64,000 nt of DNA, taken from assembly GCF_030131845.1 (NCBI RefSeq), contig NZ_JASKYM010000004.1, positions 124,001 to 188,000 on the forward strand, in the 5' to 3' direction. The stretch is from Romboutsia sedimentorum. GTDB taxonomy: Bacteria > Bacillota > Clostridia > Peptostreptococcales > Peptostreptococcaceae. Under the pieces are notes generated by a model. That model saw only the letters and a program-made list of their open reading frames with translations, ran no database searches and was not told the DNA's origin. Shown here one piece after another: positions 54,055 through 63,575 of this stretch. Made by a program: the position numbers and the translations under genes. Numbering within the stretch: the first letter of the stretch is position 1; each line of letters begins with the position of its first letter.

Positions 54055-55757
54055 TATAATTCCCCCTTCATCATATCATCCCATAATGATTTTAATTCAT
54101 TTTCATCCCATATATCTTCTTCAAGTTGTACTTCTAACCACTCTCTCATACTTCCTCCTGGTATTAAGGAAATAGCTTGGTACACCTTATTGATAGATGT
54201 ATCTTCTTCTATTAATTCACTGCAATCTAGTGATGTGTCTATTTGTAATTTTTGTATTGATGAAAATGTACTATCTGAATATCCTTGTAATATTATATTT
54301 AATTCTTTTGCCATAGATAGTTTTAATATATCATTAGCTCCTAAATCACTTAATATTGCCTTTATATTTACTATTTTAGATTTAACCCGTCCTTTACCAA
54401 CTCTTAATAAAGATATTTTATTATTTTCAAAACTATCTATTTCCTTTGTAAGTAATGTCCTATTATTAGAGTATAATATCTCTTTATTATGTACTATAAT
54501 TAGTATAATTGGCATAAGTATTAACTCTTCTATTATATTTTCTTTATCTCTTTTTCCCATTCCAATATGTTTATTACTAATTTCATTCCCTGTTATATAT
54601 CTATTTATGATTTTATTGATTCCTCCATTGTTGTTAATCCAATTTATAAGATATTGTTTATATTCTAATATCTTCATTTCAATAAACTTATAATGCTTAG
54701 TATTCTTATAATCATTATGTATTGTTTCATATACTGATTCTACAATATTTTTCGTTCCGTGCTCTTCAGCCAATTGAGTCGCAGCTATCATAGCTCTCGA
54801 CTGTATATCTAGAAATAATGATTCAACTTCATTTTTTGTTATAACTAGACTTCTATTTTTTGCATTTATATTACATCGAGCAAATAACTCCCCTATAATC
54901 CAATTTATATCTTCATAGCTTACATATGCCCCTCCTATTTCAGTACCTATCATTTGGCATATGCTATTTAAATATTGATCTATATTATTTAAAGAATTTT
55001 GTTTAGATTCAATAGCAAATCTAGACAATAATTCTTTTAAACTTTCACCACACATATCTTCATATTGTACTTTTATTCGCTCATTTGAAGTATCACCTGT
55101 TACATAAGAATCTTCCTTTAAAATCTTATAAATATCATCATTAGAGTTTATTTTTTTAGAATTATCTCTTCCTATGTATTTATCTATCTTTATTTCAGGA
55201 CTATTAGATATAATATAATTAGTTAATAGTTCAAATTCAGTAAAAAATCCATCTTTCTTTTTGAAATTTTTAGATTTTAATATTAATTTATCAATCCAGT
55301 TATTACTTACCCTAACTTGTATCTCTTTAATATTATGTTTCAATTTTAAACCTTTTTTAGTTCTAAGGTATATACTAGATGCTGGACTCTTTGATATTTG
55401 ACAAATCAAATTATTACTAGTTTTTACTTGTATAAATCTTATATTATTATCTTTAACAGCAACAATATCATCATGTAATTCTACCGCCACACAATTCCAC
55501 TTGCCTTGCTTCATCTGTATAAAATAATCTATTACTGCTAGCATTTGATAATAAAATCCTGTTATAGCTACAAGCCCTCCCCTTTCACTTACAGGCGTAT
55601 CTATCAAATTTTTTATTGTATCATTTAATAGTGTTGTTATTTCTTCATTACTCTTATTATCTAATTTATCACTTATAAATTTCTCTCTTTCTACATAATT
55701 ATCTGAATCCATATATTCTTTATCATAACTAAATACGTTTAAAATTTGCTCTTCCAT
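54054..55757 (-). CDS. ABC-3C effector with Cap4/DUF4297-type nuclease domain
   Basis: The 567-residue protein has an N-terminal PD-(D/E)xK-like nuclease domain: GFYYQMLAVIDYFI (residues 67-80), VELHDDIVAV with Glu93 and Asp96/Asp97, and FIQVKTS with Gln110 and Lys112. This GFxYQ...E..DD...QVKT pattern is that of the dsDNA nuclease DUF4297 (Cap4 nuclease) used in antiphage systems. The remaining ~400 residues are a helical ABC-3C-type C-terminal region ending with acidic/tryptophan-rich WDENELKSLWDDM. It is first in a three-gene operon with a zinc-hook ATPase, so it is the probable toxic effector that cleaves DNA on infection. Confidence 0.78.
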   Translation of the reverse strand: MEEQILNVFSYDKEYMDSDNYVEREKFISDKLDNKSNEEITTLLNDTIKNLIDTPVSERGGLVAITGFYYQMLAVIDYFIQMKQGKWNCVAVELHDDIVAVKDNNIRFIQVKTSNNLICQISKSPASSIYLRTKKGLKLKHNIKEIQVRVSNNWIDKLILKSKNFKKKDGFFTEFELLTNYIISNSPEIKIDKYIGRDNSKKINSNDDIYKILKEDSYVTGDTSNERIKVQYEDMCGESLKELLSRFAIESKQNSLNNIDQYLNSICQMIGTEIGGAYVSYEDINWIIGELFARCNINAKNRSLVITKNEVESLFLDIQSRAMIAATQLAEEHGTKNIVESVYETIHNDYKNTKHYKFIEMKILEYKQYLINWINNNGGINKIINRYITGNEISNKHIGMGKRDKENIIEELILMPIILIIVHNKEILYSNNRTLLTKEIDSFENNKISLLRVGKGRVKSKIVNIKAILSDLGANDILKLSMAKELNIILQGYSDSTFSSIQKLQIDTSLDCSELIEEDTSINKVYQAISLIPGGSMREWLEVQLEEDIWDENELKSLWDDMMKGEL

Positions 55758-55900
55758 ATTTATAATTTGACCCCTTTCTAAAACTAATCCTATATTTATT
55801 ATATATACAATGTTATTTATTGTCTTATTTTATTATTTTTTCTTATAATTCAAAATAAATTATAAAAAATAAGGTATTCATGGTCATACATATATATTAT

Positions 55901-55940
55901 TTCTCTTCAAAACCGTGCTCCGTTACTTGTGGTACGGTTC
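55901..55940 (-). other. Group II intron domain-V-like hairpin, degenerate
   Basis: The minus strand begins GAACCGTACC and ends GAGCACGGTTTTGAAGAGA. This resembles domain V of bacterial group II introns (GAGCCGTA ... TACGGTTC-GAAGAG), but the catalytic AGC is changed to AAC and no reverse transcriptase or other intron domain is near. It lies upstream of the ABC-3C promoter region. It may be a relic or an unrelated hairpin. Confidence 0.25.
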
Positions 55941-55965
55941 ATTATTATATATTCTAGTGATTAAA

Positions 55966-56001
55966 ATAAAAAATGTATTGATTTTTCAATCAATACATTT
56001 T
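55966..56001. terminator. Hairpin beside tRNA-like junction B
   Basis: AAATGTATTGATT (55971-55983) and its exact complement (55988-56000) form a 13-bp stem with A/T flanks. On the minus strand it follows the HNH gene and the tRNA-like sequence. Confidence 0.65.
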
Positions 56002-56011
56002 CATGGATTTG

Positions 56012-56045
56012 AATGGCGGAGATGATTCGCAACAATCATACCCAC
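56012..56045 (-). repeat. tRNA/tmRNA 3'-end-like junction B
   Basis: The minus strand reads GTGGGTATGATTG and then TTGCGAATCATCTCCGCCATT. It is closest to junction A (shared GTGGGTATSAT, TGCGAWTC and TCTCCRCCATT). It overlaps the first base of the stop codon of the HNH gene. Confidence 0.35.
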
Positions 56046-57258
56046 TATTTATGTCTATGTTGTAAATATTTATTTTTTTTCCATTCATACCATTCATCTA
56101 TATCTATATATTTCAAATTATTTTCATAATCTTGTTCATAACATAATACATATCCTTTTACACTTTTAGAATTTAATCCTATACAATGATTTGCTACATA
56201 TGTTCTATAAACATTTAAGTATAGACTAGCTTCTACTGTAGAGCTAAAATTCTCTAACAATTGACCTTCTTTATTAAAAATAATCACGCTTTTTTTACTC
56301 TTATCGGCACTTTTATTTCTAGCATATAAATTTAATTTATTGTGTTGATGTTTCTGATTCTGACTATCATTAACCCATTCCAAGTTTAAAACTCTATTAT
56401 CAATTTTATCACCATTTTTATGATTTACAATTCTATAATTATTTGGATTATCAATAAAATGAATTGAAACCAATCTATGCATTAAAAAATATCTTTTTTT
56501 ATCAGTGCATTTAATTCCACACTTCATATATCCACTTTTTTTATCTAATGATGGTTTGAGTAATTTATTCCATCTTATACTTTTTAATCTTCCCATATTA
56601 CTTATCACATACATTTCATTAGTATCATTTATATATTTCCATTCTTCATTGTCTAAATCATCTAGATTATACTGACTATTGTTTCTTTTTATTATATCCT
56701 CTGAATATAACCATTTCCAATAGAATCCACCTGCTGACTTATGAACTTTATTACAAACATTAACTATACCTGATAATCTTACTCCTGTTTTTCTTGATGC
56801 ATCTCTTGCACTTTCAAATTCAGCAATAAATTTCTTTTCTAATGAGAATTGATTAACTGGCTTTCGTCTGTTCTTCCACTCTGTATTAAGATTTTCTTCA
56901 TATGCATGTTTAACATTATCTGAATAAGTTGTCCATTCTAAATTTGCTATTTTATTATTTAATTTATTCCCATCTATATGATTTACTAATGGTAATTTAT
57001 TAGGGTTTTCAATAAATGTTTCTGCTATTAATCGATTATTAATCGATGCAACATGAAACATATATTTTTACCTTTCTGATTTAGCTGAATTTGATAATAA
57101 CCATGTGTTAATTTTGCTTTTTTATTAATTCCTTTTCTAAATATTTTTACTCCATTTGAATTAATTACATATCTATCTTTAGTCCTAGCATTACCTAAAT
57201 CAGATACTTGCAATACAGCTTCATATTCTTTTACATCTTTCCATATTTCATTTTCCAT
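56045..57258 (-). pseudogene. NUMOD4-HNH homing endonuclease gene, frameshifted
   Basis: The gene encodes two successive NUMOD4-HNH units. The first starts EIWKDVKEYEAVLQVSDLG (76-residue frame, 57258-57028); the frame then shifts at an 11-bp tandem duplication (ATCGATTAATA twice, about 57033-57054). The second frame (57061-56045) continues NRLIAETFIENPNKLPLVNH, IDGNKLNNKIANLEW, a NUMOD1-like helix-turn-helix, and then a second unit with EWKYINDTNEMYVISNMGRL and RIVNHKNGDKIDNRVLNLEW. HNH metal residues are present in both. Removing one 11-bp copy restores a single ~400-residue protein. These are selfish nicking endonucleases of phages and introns. Confidence 0.75.
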
Positions 57259-57324
57259 AATTACCCCTTATTGAGTATACTAATTCTTTAACTTTATATT
57301 TTTTATTTTATTTTATTAAATAGT

Positions 57325-58167
57325 TTATTTTTTAATATTACCTAATTCCTCTTTTAAAGATTTTCTCATCTCTTTTAGCATTTCTTTCATTCTCTTATCT
57401 GAAAATTTATAAATTTCTTTAGAATCACAATGATGGTCTATTAAATATGTAAATATCTCTTCTTGAAATTTTAAAGACTCTTCTACTAAAGCATAACATT
57501 GCTTTTCTGTTGCTATATCTTTAAACTCCTCACCTTCAACAGTTACTATATGTTCAAACAGTTTAGTGAATGTAAATATTATAAATAGCCTCGAATGAAT
57601 ATCATAATTAATTTTATCATAGTAAAACATACCATTTGGTTTTTCAATATCATAGTAACAATCCATAACTCCAAAATTACAATGCGTAAATCTAGATAAA
57701 AAATCATAATATTTATAATAATAATTTCTATCTTTTCCTAATCTAAATTTAGTTGGATTCTCAATAGTTCCTATTTTTTCTTTATTTCTATTAAATACAT
57801 TCCCTTTATTGTCTAAGTTGTAATAAGCCAATGCTAAACCTAAAGGATTAAATATAAATTCTTTTATTTTGTTCTCATTTTGATTTAAGTACCTACAACT
57901 AAGGTAATTCTCAAATATACTCCTTGTTAATATAATTGAATCCTCAAATTTTTCTATACGTATAAGTTGCCTTATAGATTCTAATGTTTTTGTACTTTTT
58001 GTTAATGCAAAGTATTCATAATCATATGTAAATTTATTTGTAACTTTATTATATATGATTAAGTCCGCGATTCCATAACTAAATGCAGAAGTGTCAATGA
58101 ATTTTTTAGATATTCTAATGAATTTAGATATCAATTTATCCATATCTCTTGTATATTGTTCCTTCAT
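57325..58167 (-). CDS. DUF5677-like helical protein
   Basis: The 280-residue protein is mostly helical. The segment ESIRQLIRIEKFEDSIILTR, SIFENYLSCRYL, followed by a distant FTHCNFGVM, resembles the DUF5677 family, in which paired helices with R-xx-E-xxx and a conserved S/T-H motif recur. DUF5677 proteins appear in accessory and defence-related regions, but their activity is unknown. It has a GGGAG site 10 bases before ATG and is a single-gene unit between junctions B and C, downstream of nothing else. Confidence 0.55.
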   Translation of the reverse strand: MKEQYTRDMDKLISKFIRISKKFIDTSAFSYGIADLIIYNKVTNKFTYDYEYFALTKSTKTLESIRQLIRIEKFEDSIILTRSIFENYLSCRYLNQNENKIKEFIFNPLGLALAYYNLDNKGNVFNRNKEKIGTIENPTKFRLGKDRNYYYKYYDFLSRFTHCNFGVMDCYYDIEKPNGMFYYDKINYDIHSRLFIIFTFTKLFEHIVTVEGEEFKDIATEKQCYALVEESLKFQEEIFTYLIDHHCDSKEIYKFSDKRMKEMLKEMRKSLKEELGNIKK

Positions 58168-58202
58168 ACTAATTCTCCCTTATAATGTTATTTAATATAA
58201 AA

Positions 58203-58234
58203 AAACACATTGACAAAATTATCAATGTGTTTTT
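58203..58234. terminator. Hairpin beside tRNA-like junction C
   Basis: ACACATTGA and TCAATGTGT arms (58205-58230) with AAAAA and TTTTT flanks form a good bidirectional terminator. Confidence 0.7.
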
Positions 58235-58244
58235 AGTGGATTTC

Positions 58245-58277
58245 AATGTTGGAGACTAAACGAGTCGAACCCCTGCC
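58245..58277 (-). repeat. tRNA/tmRNA 3'-end-like junction C
   Basis: The minus strand reads GGCAGGGGTTCGACTC, then GTTTAGTCTCCAACATTGA. GGGGTTCGACTC is a nearly canonical T-arm of tmRNA or tRNA-Ala, and TCTCCAACA mimics the acceptor end. The remaining tRNA or tmRNA body is absent to the right. It marks the boundary between the defence island and the phage replication region. Confidence 0.4.
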
Positions 58278-58846
58278 TAAAATATTCCTTGATTATATCC
58301 ACTTTCATATCTATCTCATACTAATATATTTCACTTATACAGTTTTGTTTTTCTCATCCTTGCATATTATAAAACATTTCTTTTCTACATAATATGATAT
58401 CATTCTTATCAATTCTACACAAGTAATTCATTTCCATTAATTGGAATTAAATTTCGCAACATTCTTCACCTGCATCTCACTAATCCCAAACCTTCCAGCC
58501 AACTCCCTAAAATCTCCCCATCAAACTCACTCCTTATCACATATATCCACACACCTATATAGTATTTTTATAAACTACTTTCAAATATCTATTTAATATA
58601 AATCCAAAAGACATATAAGACATCACACTACCCAACACATTGATAAATCTAAATTTCATGCATATCCATAGGTGTGCCTATACATATGTCTAATAGTTTC
58701 TAAAAAAACATATAGACATACTTTTTAAATCTTTCACATCAACCAACTTAATTCATCTCAAACACATATATCCTTAAAACACATTTCTCTACACTATAAA
58801 GACATATTTAAATTCTAAATAGACATACTTTACCTAACTATATACA
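58278..58846. other. Degenerate spacer between junction C and the VirE-like gene
   Basis: No intact gene is present. On the minus strand, 58520-58437 reads GDFRELAGRFGISEMQVKNV and AKFNSN before a stop, a helix-turn-helix fragment like those at the start of phage small terminases or replication regulators. Several copies of a loose motif near AGACATA and CACATAT occur between 58560 and 58810 and may be decayed repeats. Confidence 0.3.
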
Positions 58847-60665
58847 TCACTTTTTTACCTCACTTACTACAAAAGCCCTTTGATATCCATAAATACTATC
58901 AAATCTAAGCTTCCCAGTACCCTTGTCATAAGGTTTCCATCCTTCAACATTTCTCAAAATATCATTAATCTCACGAGCACTAAAAGGAGTAAGCGCCTTA
59001 GCATCACCACTAAACAGTTCAACCCAAATCTCCATAGCACAAACTCTCTCCCTCTTTATACTACATTCTTCAAAAGAAGTAAATTCTCCGCCTTGAACAT
59101 ACATCCTCCTAGCAGCAATGTCCATCTTATCCCAACCATGTGGAAGTAACATCTCCAAGTACTCCCTAATCATACCTTCCTTAGGACTTACCTCTAGATG
59201 TTGTTCTTGGCATCTAATAGCCATACTAGCTTCTTGTTCATCAAGTATCAAACTTTCTCCATTTTTATAAATTTTAACAACTTCTGCCCATATATTATCT
59301 ATTTCATAATCATTTAGCATTTTAAATATAGATTTTTCTATCTTATTTACTCCGATTTTGACAGGCCAAAACCTTCTATTACCTGTTTTATCTTTTAAAA
59401 ACTCATCGTCATTAGTAGTACCAAAGAACACGCATTGTCTTTTAAACTTTTCAACTCGTCTTCCATAAGCAACTCTATACACATCTTCTCTTTTAGATAT
59501 GAAGTGTTTTACACTTTCTGCTTCTGCTTTTTTAGTTGCTGATAGTTCTGCCATCTCAACTATCCACGCTTCTTGCAATTGTTCATAAGCTTCTTTTCCT
59601 ACTACGGTATTTATAGAGTCTGAGTACCAGTCCTTACCTATCAAATCAAGAAAGTGACTTTTTCCAAGTCCTTGCTTTCCTACAAATACAACCATATTAT
59701 CAAATTTAACTCCTGGATTAAATATACGACTAACAGCAGCTACTAAAATTTTTCTAGTTACTGCTGTTGTGTATTTACTTTTTTTAGCTCCTAAATAATC
59801 TACAAATAGATTATCAACTCTTTTTATACCGTCCCATTTTACAGATTTTAGATATTCTTTTATAGGGTGATATGAGTTTTTATTAGCTACTACACTTATG
59901 CCATCATATACAGCTTGTTGAGATTTTATCTTATATACTCTTTCTATATAGTGTCTAAGATTACTATCGTCATTATCACACCAACTATCTCCAGATTGTT
60001 GATTTTTAATTATCCTCCAAGGTAAGTTCTTTTTTATGACTATTTGGTGAGAGAACTCATTTAAAGCTATTTTTCCTTTTAAGTTTTCATCATTTTCCAT
60101 TATCAAAACTATGTTATCTATAGTGCTTGTATATATCCCTTTTTTATTTACTTCAAGTTTTGTTACCCATATATTCGTTTCGTTTTGTTTATCAACATCT
60201 GTAACAGTGTTTTTAGATTCATTCTCAGGTATGCTAAATTCAGATACAGCAATTTTAAGGCTTTCCTCTCCTAAGGTTTTTATGACGTTTGTATCTTTTG
60301 ATACTATCTCTACCATATTTTCAAAGGCTTTTTCTTCTTCTAATTCTTTAAATTTATGATTTTTAACCAAGTCAAAGCATTACATAATTTATTACAACAA
60401 GGATCAGTGCTATGATGTGAGTATGCAAACAAACAATCTTCATATACTATAAGTCCTCCATAAGATGAGCCTTCTTTATATGTATAAATCTAAATTCTAC
60501 ATCTTTTATATTATCTTGGTGTTCTTTTGGGAGATTTAAGTATTCTTTATAAGTTTCTTTTGTATATGTTGTTGTTTTTAGTTTTTCTATAAGATTTTCA
60601 AATGATATTTCCTGATTTTTATATACTTTATCTTTCCTATTTTTACAAATTGCTATATTTAGCAT
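58847..60665 (-). pseudogene. Phage VirE-type primase/helicase gene with internal deletion and frameshifts
   Basis: The C-terminal part (507 residues from 60370) is a VirE/superfamily-3-like helicase: PIKEYLKSVKWDGIKRVDN, Walker A GKQGLGKSH, VEMAELSA and GNRRFWPV. Upstream in other frames lie YGGLIVYEDCLFAYSHHSTD and CNKLCNA, then one missing T shifts the frame before DLVKNHKF. The 72-codon start (60665-60447) reads MLNIAICKNRKDKVYKNQEI and LPKEHQDNIKDV, the N-terminus of the same family, so the primase core of about 200 residues between has been deleted. The gene should be unable to prime replication. Confidence 0.75.
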
Positions 60666-60741
60666 CCTTATCCCCCGTTTTATTTTTAAATTTTCTTAAT
60701 ATTTTGTTTTATTCCCCGGGAAAACCTTTTAGAATTTGATT

Positions 60742-62655
60742 TTATTTCTTGTAATAATAACTTATTTGTGTATCTGCTTTTAAATTAAGTCCTTTTAGGT
60801 ATGGTATTTCCCTCTCCATTATTTCATCTATATCCTCTATATTTACACTTTCATCAACTTCTAGTACAACTTCATCGTGTATGTGCATTATTATGTCAAA
60901 GCCTTTTTCGTCTAGTTCTAGCATTTTTGTGGCTAATATATCCCGTGCTATTGCTTGTACTATATTTTCTGTGAGCTTACCCCCGTAAGTGTAGTTTTTT
61001 TCAAATTTCTTTGTTGTTTGATTTATACTTTTATATGTGATTATTTCCTTATTGAAGTTTTTATCTATTTCTATTTGTGGTTTGTAATATGCAAGAGATC
61101 TATTTGATGGCAATTTTATAAACAAATAGTCTGGGTCATATATAAATTCTACAAAACCTAGTTTTATGTTCTTTTTATGCTTTATGGCGTTTATACTTAC
61201 CATGTCTATATTTTTCCAAAAGTTCACTATATTAGTATTAGAACTTCTAAAGTTTCTAACTAAGTTTTGCATTTCTATATTGCTTAGTCCCATCTTGTCT
61301 GCACCCATAGACAAAAGTGCATTTACACTTCCTTGATATCCAAGTGCTAGTTCTGCTATTTTACCTTTTTGCCTTAGTGGGCTATCTTTAGTTATTTTGT
61401 CTATATCTACTTTAAACATTTTAGCTGCACTAGCTTCATAGATTTTCCCATGTGAGTTAAATACGTTGATTCTCCATTTTTCATTTGCAATATATGCTAG
61501 TACCCTTGCTTCTATTGCACTAAAGTCTGATATTATTAGCTTTTTATTTTGTTTTGGTACAAATGATGTCCTTATAAGATTTGAAAGTATATTTCCTGTG
61601 TTATCATATAATATTTCCAATAATTCATGTGCATCTTCTGTTTTATATTGCTTTAGTATATTTCTTGGTAAATCAATATTACTTAAATTTGTTTGTGGTA
61701 GATTTTGAACTTGAACAAGTCTACCTGACCATCTTCCCGTTTTGTTTGCTCCATAGTATTGGAACAATCCTTTTATGGTTTTGTCTTTTGTTATAGTTCT
61801 TTTCATAGCTTCATATTTTTTTATGGATGTTTTGTTTAATGATTGTCTTAGGATTAGTATTTCTTTTAGTTGTTGGTTTGTGCTTGATTTTATGAGTTTT
61901 TCTACATTTTCTTTAGATAAGCTATTTAGTTGTATATCATGTTTATCTTTTAGATACTTTTTTACTTGGGCTGGGCTTTTTATATTATCTATATTGGTTA
62001 AATCTTTTAGTTTATCTTTTAATATTTTTTCGTTATATAAATTTAGATCTATTGCTTTGTCTATTAAATCAGTATCTATAAAAACTCCTCTATCATTTAT
62101 CTTTTGGTCTAGTGTATATAGTTGTTTTTCAAAGTTTGTTATTTCATATTTATCTAGCTTTTTTCTTATATCTCTTTCTACTATAACGTCCGTTTTGCAG
62201 TAGTTTTTAAATTGTTCCCATTTAACTAAGTCATCACTTGGCTTATTAGTGTTAAAATATTTTATTAATGATTTGCCTACTTTATCTTTTTTAATTTCTA
62301 AATCTAGTATTTCACCTACATTTTGTAGCCCATGTGCTAGTCCAAGTCTAAGTGCCATAGCTTGACTACATCTAAAGCTTTTTATTTCTAATTTAGTATT
62401 AAGATATTTACTTAAACATACTCTTTCAAAGTTTGCATTAAAAGCATATTTTATTATGTTTGGGTTTAAAATAGCATCCTTTATGCTACTCGATAATGGA
62501 TGATTATTTGCTAAGTCTACTACACTTACTTCTTCATCATCAAACGCATAGGCAAGAAGTAGTATTTCAAAGTCTTTGTCCTCACTATAAGCATATACCC
62601 CACATTTGGTAAGGCCTATACTACTTTTAGTTTCTATATCTATACTCATTATCAT
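60742..62655 (-). CDS. Phage family A DNA polymerase
   Basis: The 637-residue protein has a 3'-5' exonuclease-like N-terminus (MSIDIETKSSIGLTKCGVYA, FNANFERVCL) and a Pol I-type polymerase domain: GRWSGRLVQVQNLPQ, ISDFSAIEARVLAYIANEKW (motif A), KIAELALGYQGSVNALLSMG (O-helix) and MHIHDEVVLEVDE (motif C, His-Asp). It overlaps the DUF2815 gene by ATGA, as in clostridial Siphoviridae replication modules. It appears intact although the adjacent primase/helicase is broken. Confidence 0.9.
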   Translation of the reverse strand: MIMSIDIETKSSIGLTKCGVYAYSEDKDFEILLLAYAFDDEEVSVVDLANNHPLSSSIKDAILNPNIIKYAFNANFERVCLSKYLNTKLEIKSFRCSQAMALRLGLAHGLQNVGEILDLEIKKDKVGKSLIKYFNTNKPSDDLVKWEQFKNYCKTDVIVERDIRKKLDKYEITNFEKQLYTLDQKINDRGVFIDTDLIDKAIDLNLYNEKILKDKLKDLTNIDNIKSPAQVKKYLKDKHDIQLNSLSKENVEKLIKSSTNQQLKEILILRQSLNKTSIKKYEAMKRTITKDKTIKGLFQYYGANKTGRWSGRLVQVQNLPQTNLSNIDLPRNILKQYKTEDAHELLEILYDNTGNILSNLIRTSFVPKQNKKLIISDFSAIEARVLAYIANEKWRINVFNSHGKIYEASAAKMFKVDIDKITKDSPLRQKGKIAELALGYQGSVNALLSMGADKMGLSNIEMQNLVRNFRSSNTNIVNFWKNIDMVSINAIKHKKNIKLGFVEFIYDPDYLFIKLPSNRSLAYYKPQIEIDKNFNKEIITYKSINQTTKKFEKNYTYGGKLTENIVQAIARDILATKMLELDEKGFDIIMHIHDEVVLEVDESVNIEDIDEIMEREIPYLKGLNLKADTQISYYYKK

Positions 62656-63176
62656 GATAATATATCCTCATCTAATATTATGCTAAAATCATCTTCTGGT
62701 CTTGAGTTTGTTATTATTAAGTCCCCATCACTTATCTTTTGTACATTGTTTATACCGCATCCTATTCCACATATACCATTTTTATAAAACGGATAGAAGT
62801 TTATACTAACTCTTCCATAGCATCCTGCATAAATTTCTGATTGGTTTTTTACTTCATTTAATGATTTATCAACTATTCCTGGTTTATATTTGCTAGTTGC
62901 ATTTAAGAAGTAGTGATTTTTGTATATTTGATTATCACCTTTTTCTAAATCCCCATCCCTTAGAGGTGTTTTTATTTCATCTGATACTTCTTTCCATATA
63001 GTTAATCCTTTTTGCTTTGCATTAAATATTGATTCATTAATCTTTTCTATTGTTTCTATATCATGTTTTGGTATTAGTATTGATAGTGAGTATCTTAGTT
63101 CGTCGCTTTCTTCTAACTTCTTTGGTGTAAATAAGTTTGTATAGTTCATTCTAATTTTTCCTGTTATAACTTTCAT
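62652..63176 (-). CDS. DUF2815 phage protein, probable single-stranded DNA-binding protein
   Basis: The 174-residue protein starts VITGKIRMNYTNLFTPKK and contains YSLSILIPKHDIETIEKINE, LRDGDLEKGDNQIYKNHYFL and CYGRVSINFYPFYKNGICGI, the order seen in DUF2815 proteins encoded just before phage family A polymerases. These OB-fold-like proteins are thought to act as replication SSBs. Its stop overlaps the polymerase start. AAAGGGGAG precedes the ATG. Confidence 0.85.
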   Translation of the reverse strand: MKVITGKIRMNYTNLFTPKKLEESDELRYSLSILIPKHDIETIEKINESIFNAKQKGLTIWKEVSDEIKTPLRDGDLEKGDNQIYKNHYFLNATSKYKPGIVDKSLNEVKNQSEIYAGCYGRVSINFYPFYKNGICGIGCGINNVQKISDGDLIITNSRPEDDFSIILDEDILS

Positions 63177-63201
63177 ATTCTCCCCTTTGACTTTATTTAG
63201 A

Positions 63202-63519
63202 TTAGTTACTTAATTCGTAGTTTAGCTCATTGTATATTTTTTCATAGTCTTGATTGTTTATCTGTGATACTTTAGTAGCGTTGTATTTTGATAGTATTTC
63301 TTTTGCTTTTGATACTTTTCCTATTTGAGATAAACTTGATATTTTATTTCTTATATCATCAATACTTAGATTTTCTATGCTTTTATTATTTAAAGATTTA
63401 AAATCAGATTTATCCTCTATTGATGTGTTTGGTATGTTTTTGTTGATTAGACCTGAGAGCTTATCTATTATCTGATTTATATTTTGTAGATTTAAGTTTA
63501 TATCTATTTTTATTTCCAT
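63202..63519 (-). CDS. Small phage replication-module protein of unknown function
   Basis: The 105-residue protein is helical, with DINLNLQNINQIIDKLSGLI at the start and NKISSLSQIGKVSKAKEILS, KYNATKVSQINNQDYEKIY at the end. The second half resembles the small rRNA-like or recombination-annealing accessory proteins found ahead of DUF2815 genes, but I cannot name a family. It is the first gene of the module, 57 bases after the -10 box of the predicted promoter, with AAGGGGGAAG before ATG. Confidence 0.6.
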   Translation of the reverse strand: MEIKIDINLNLQNINQIIDKLSGLINKNIPNTSIEDKSDFKSLNNKSIENLSIDDIRNKISSLSQIGKVSKAKEILSKYNATKVSQINNQDYEKIYNELNYELSN

Positions 63520-63575
63520 ATTACTTCCCCCTTTTATATATTTTTTAAGTTTTTATTAGTGCTTCGTTTACTATA

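Noticed and set aside
55901-55940. A functional group II intron
   Set aside because: Only a domain-V-like hairpin is visible, its catalytic triad is altered, and no reverse transcriptase or other domains are present.
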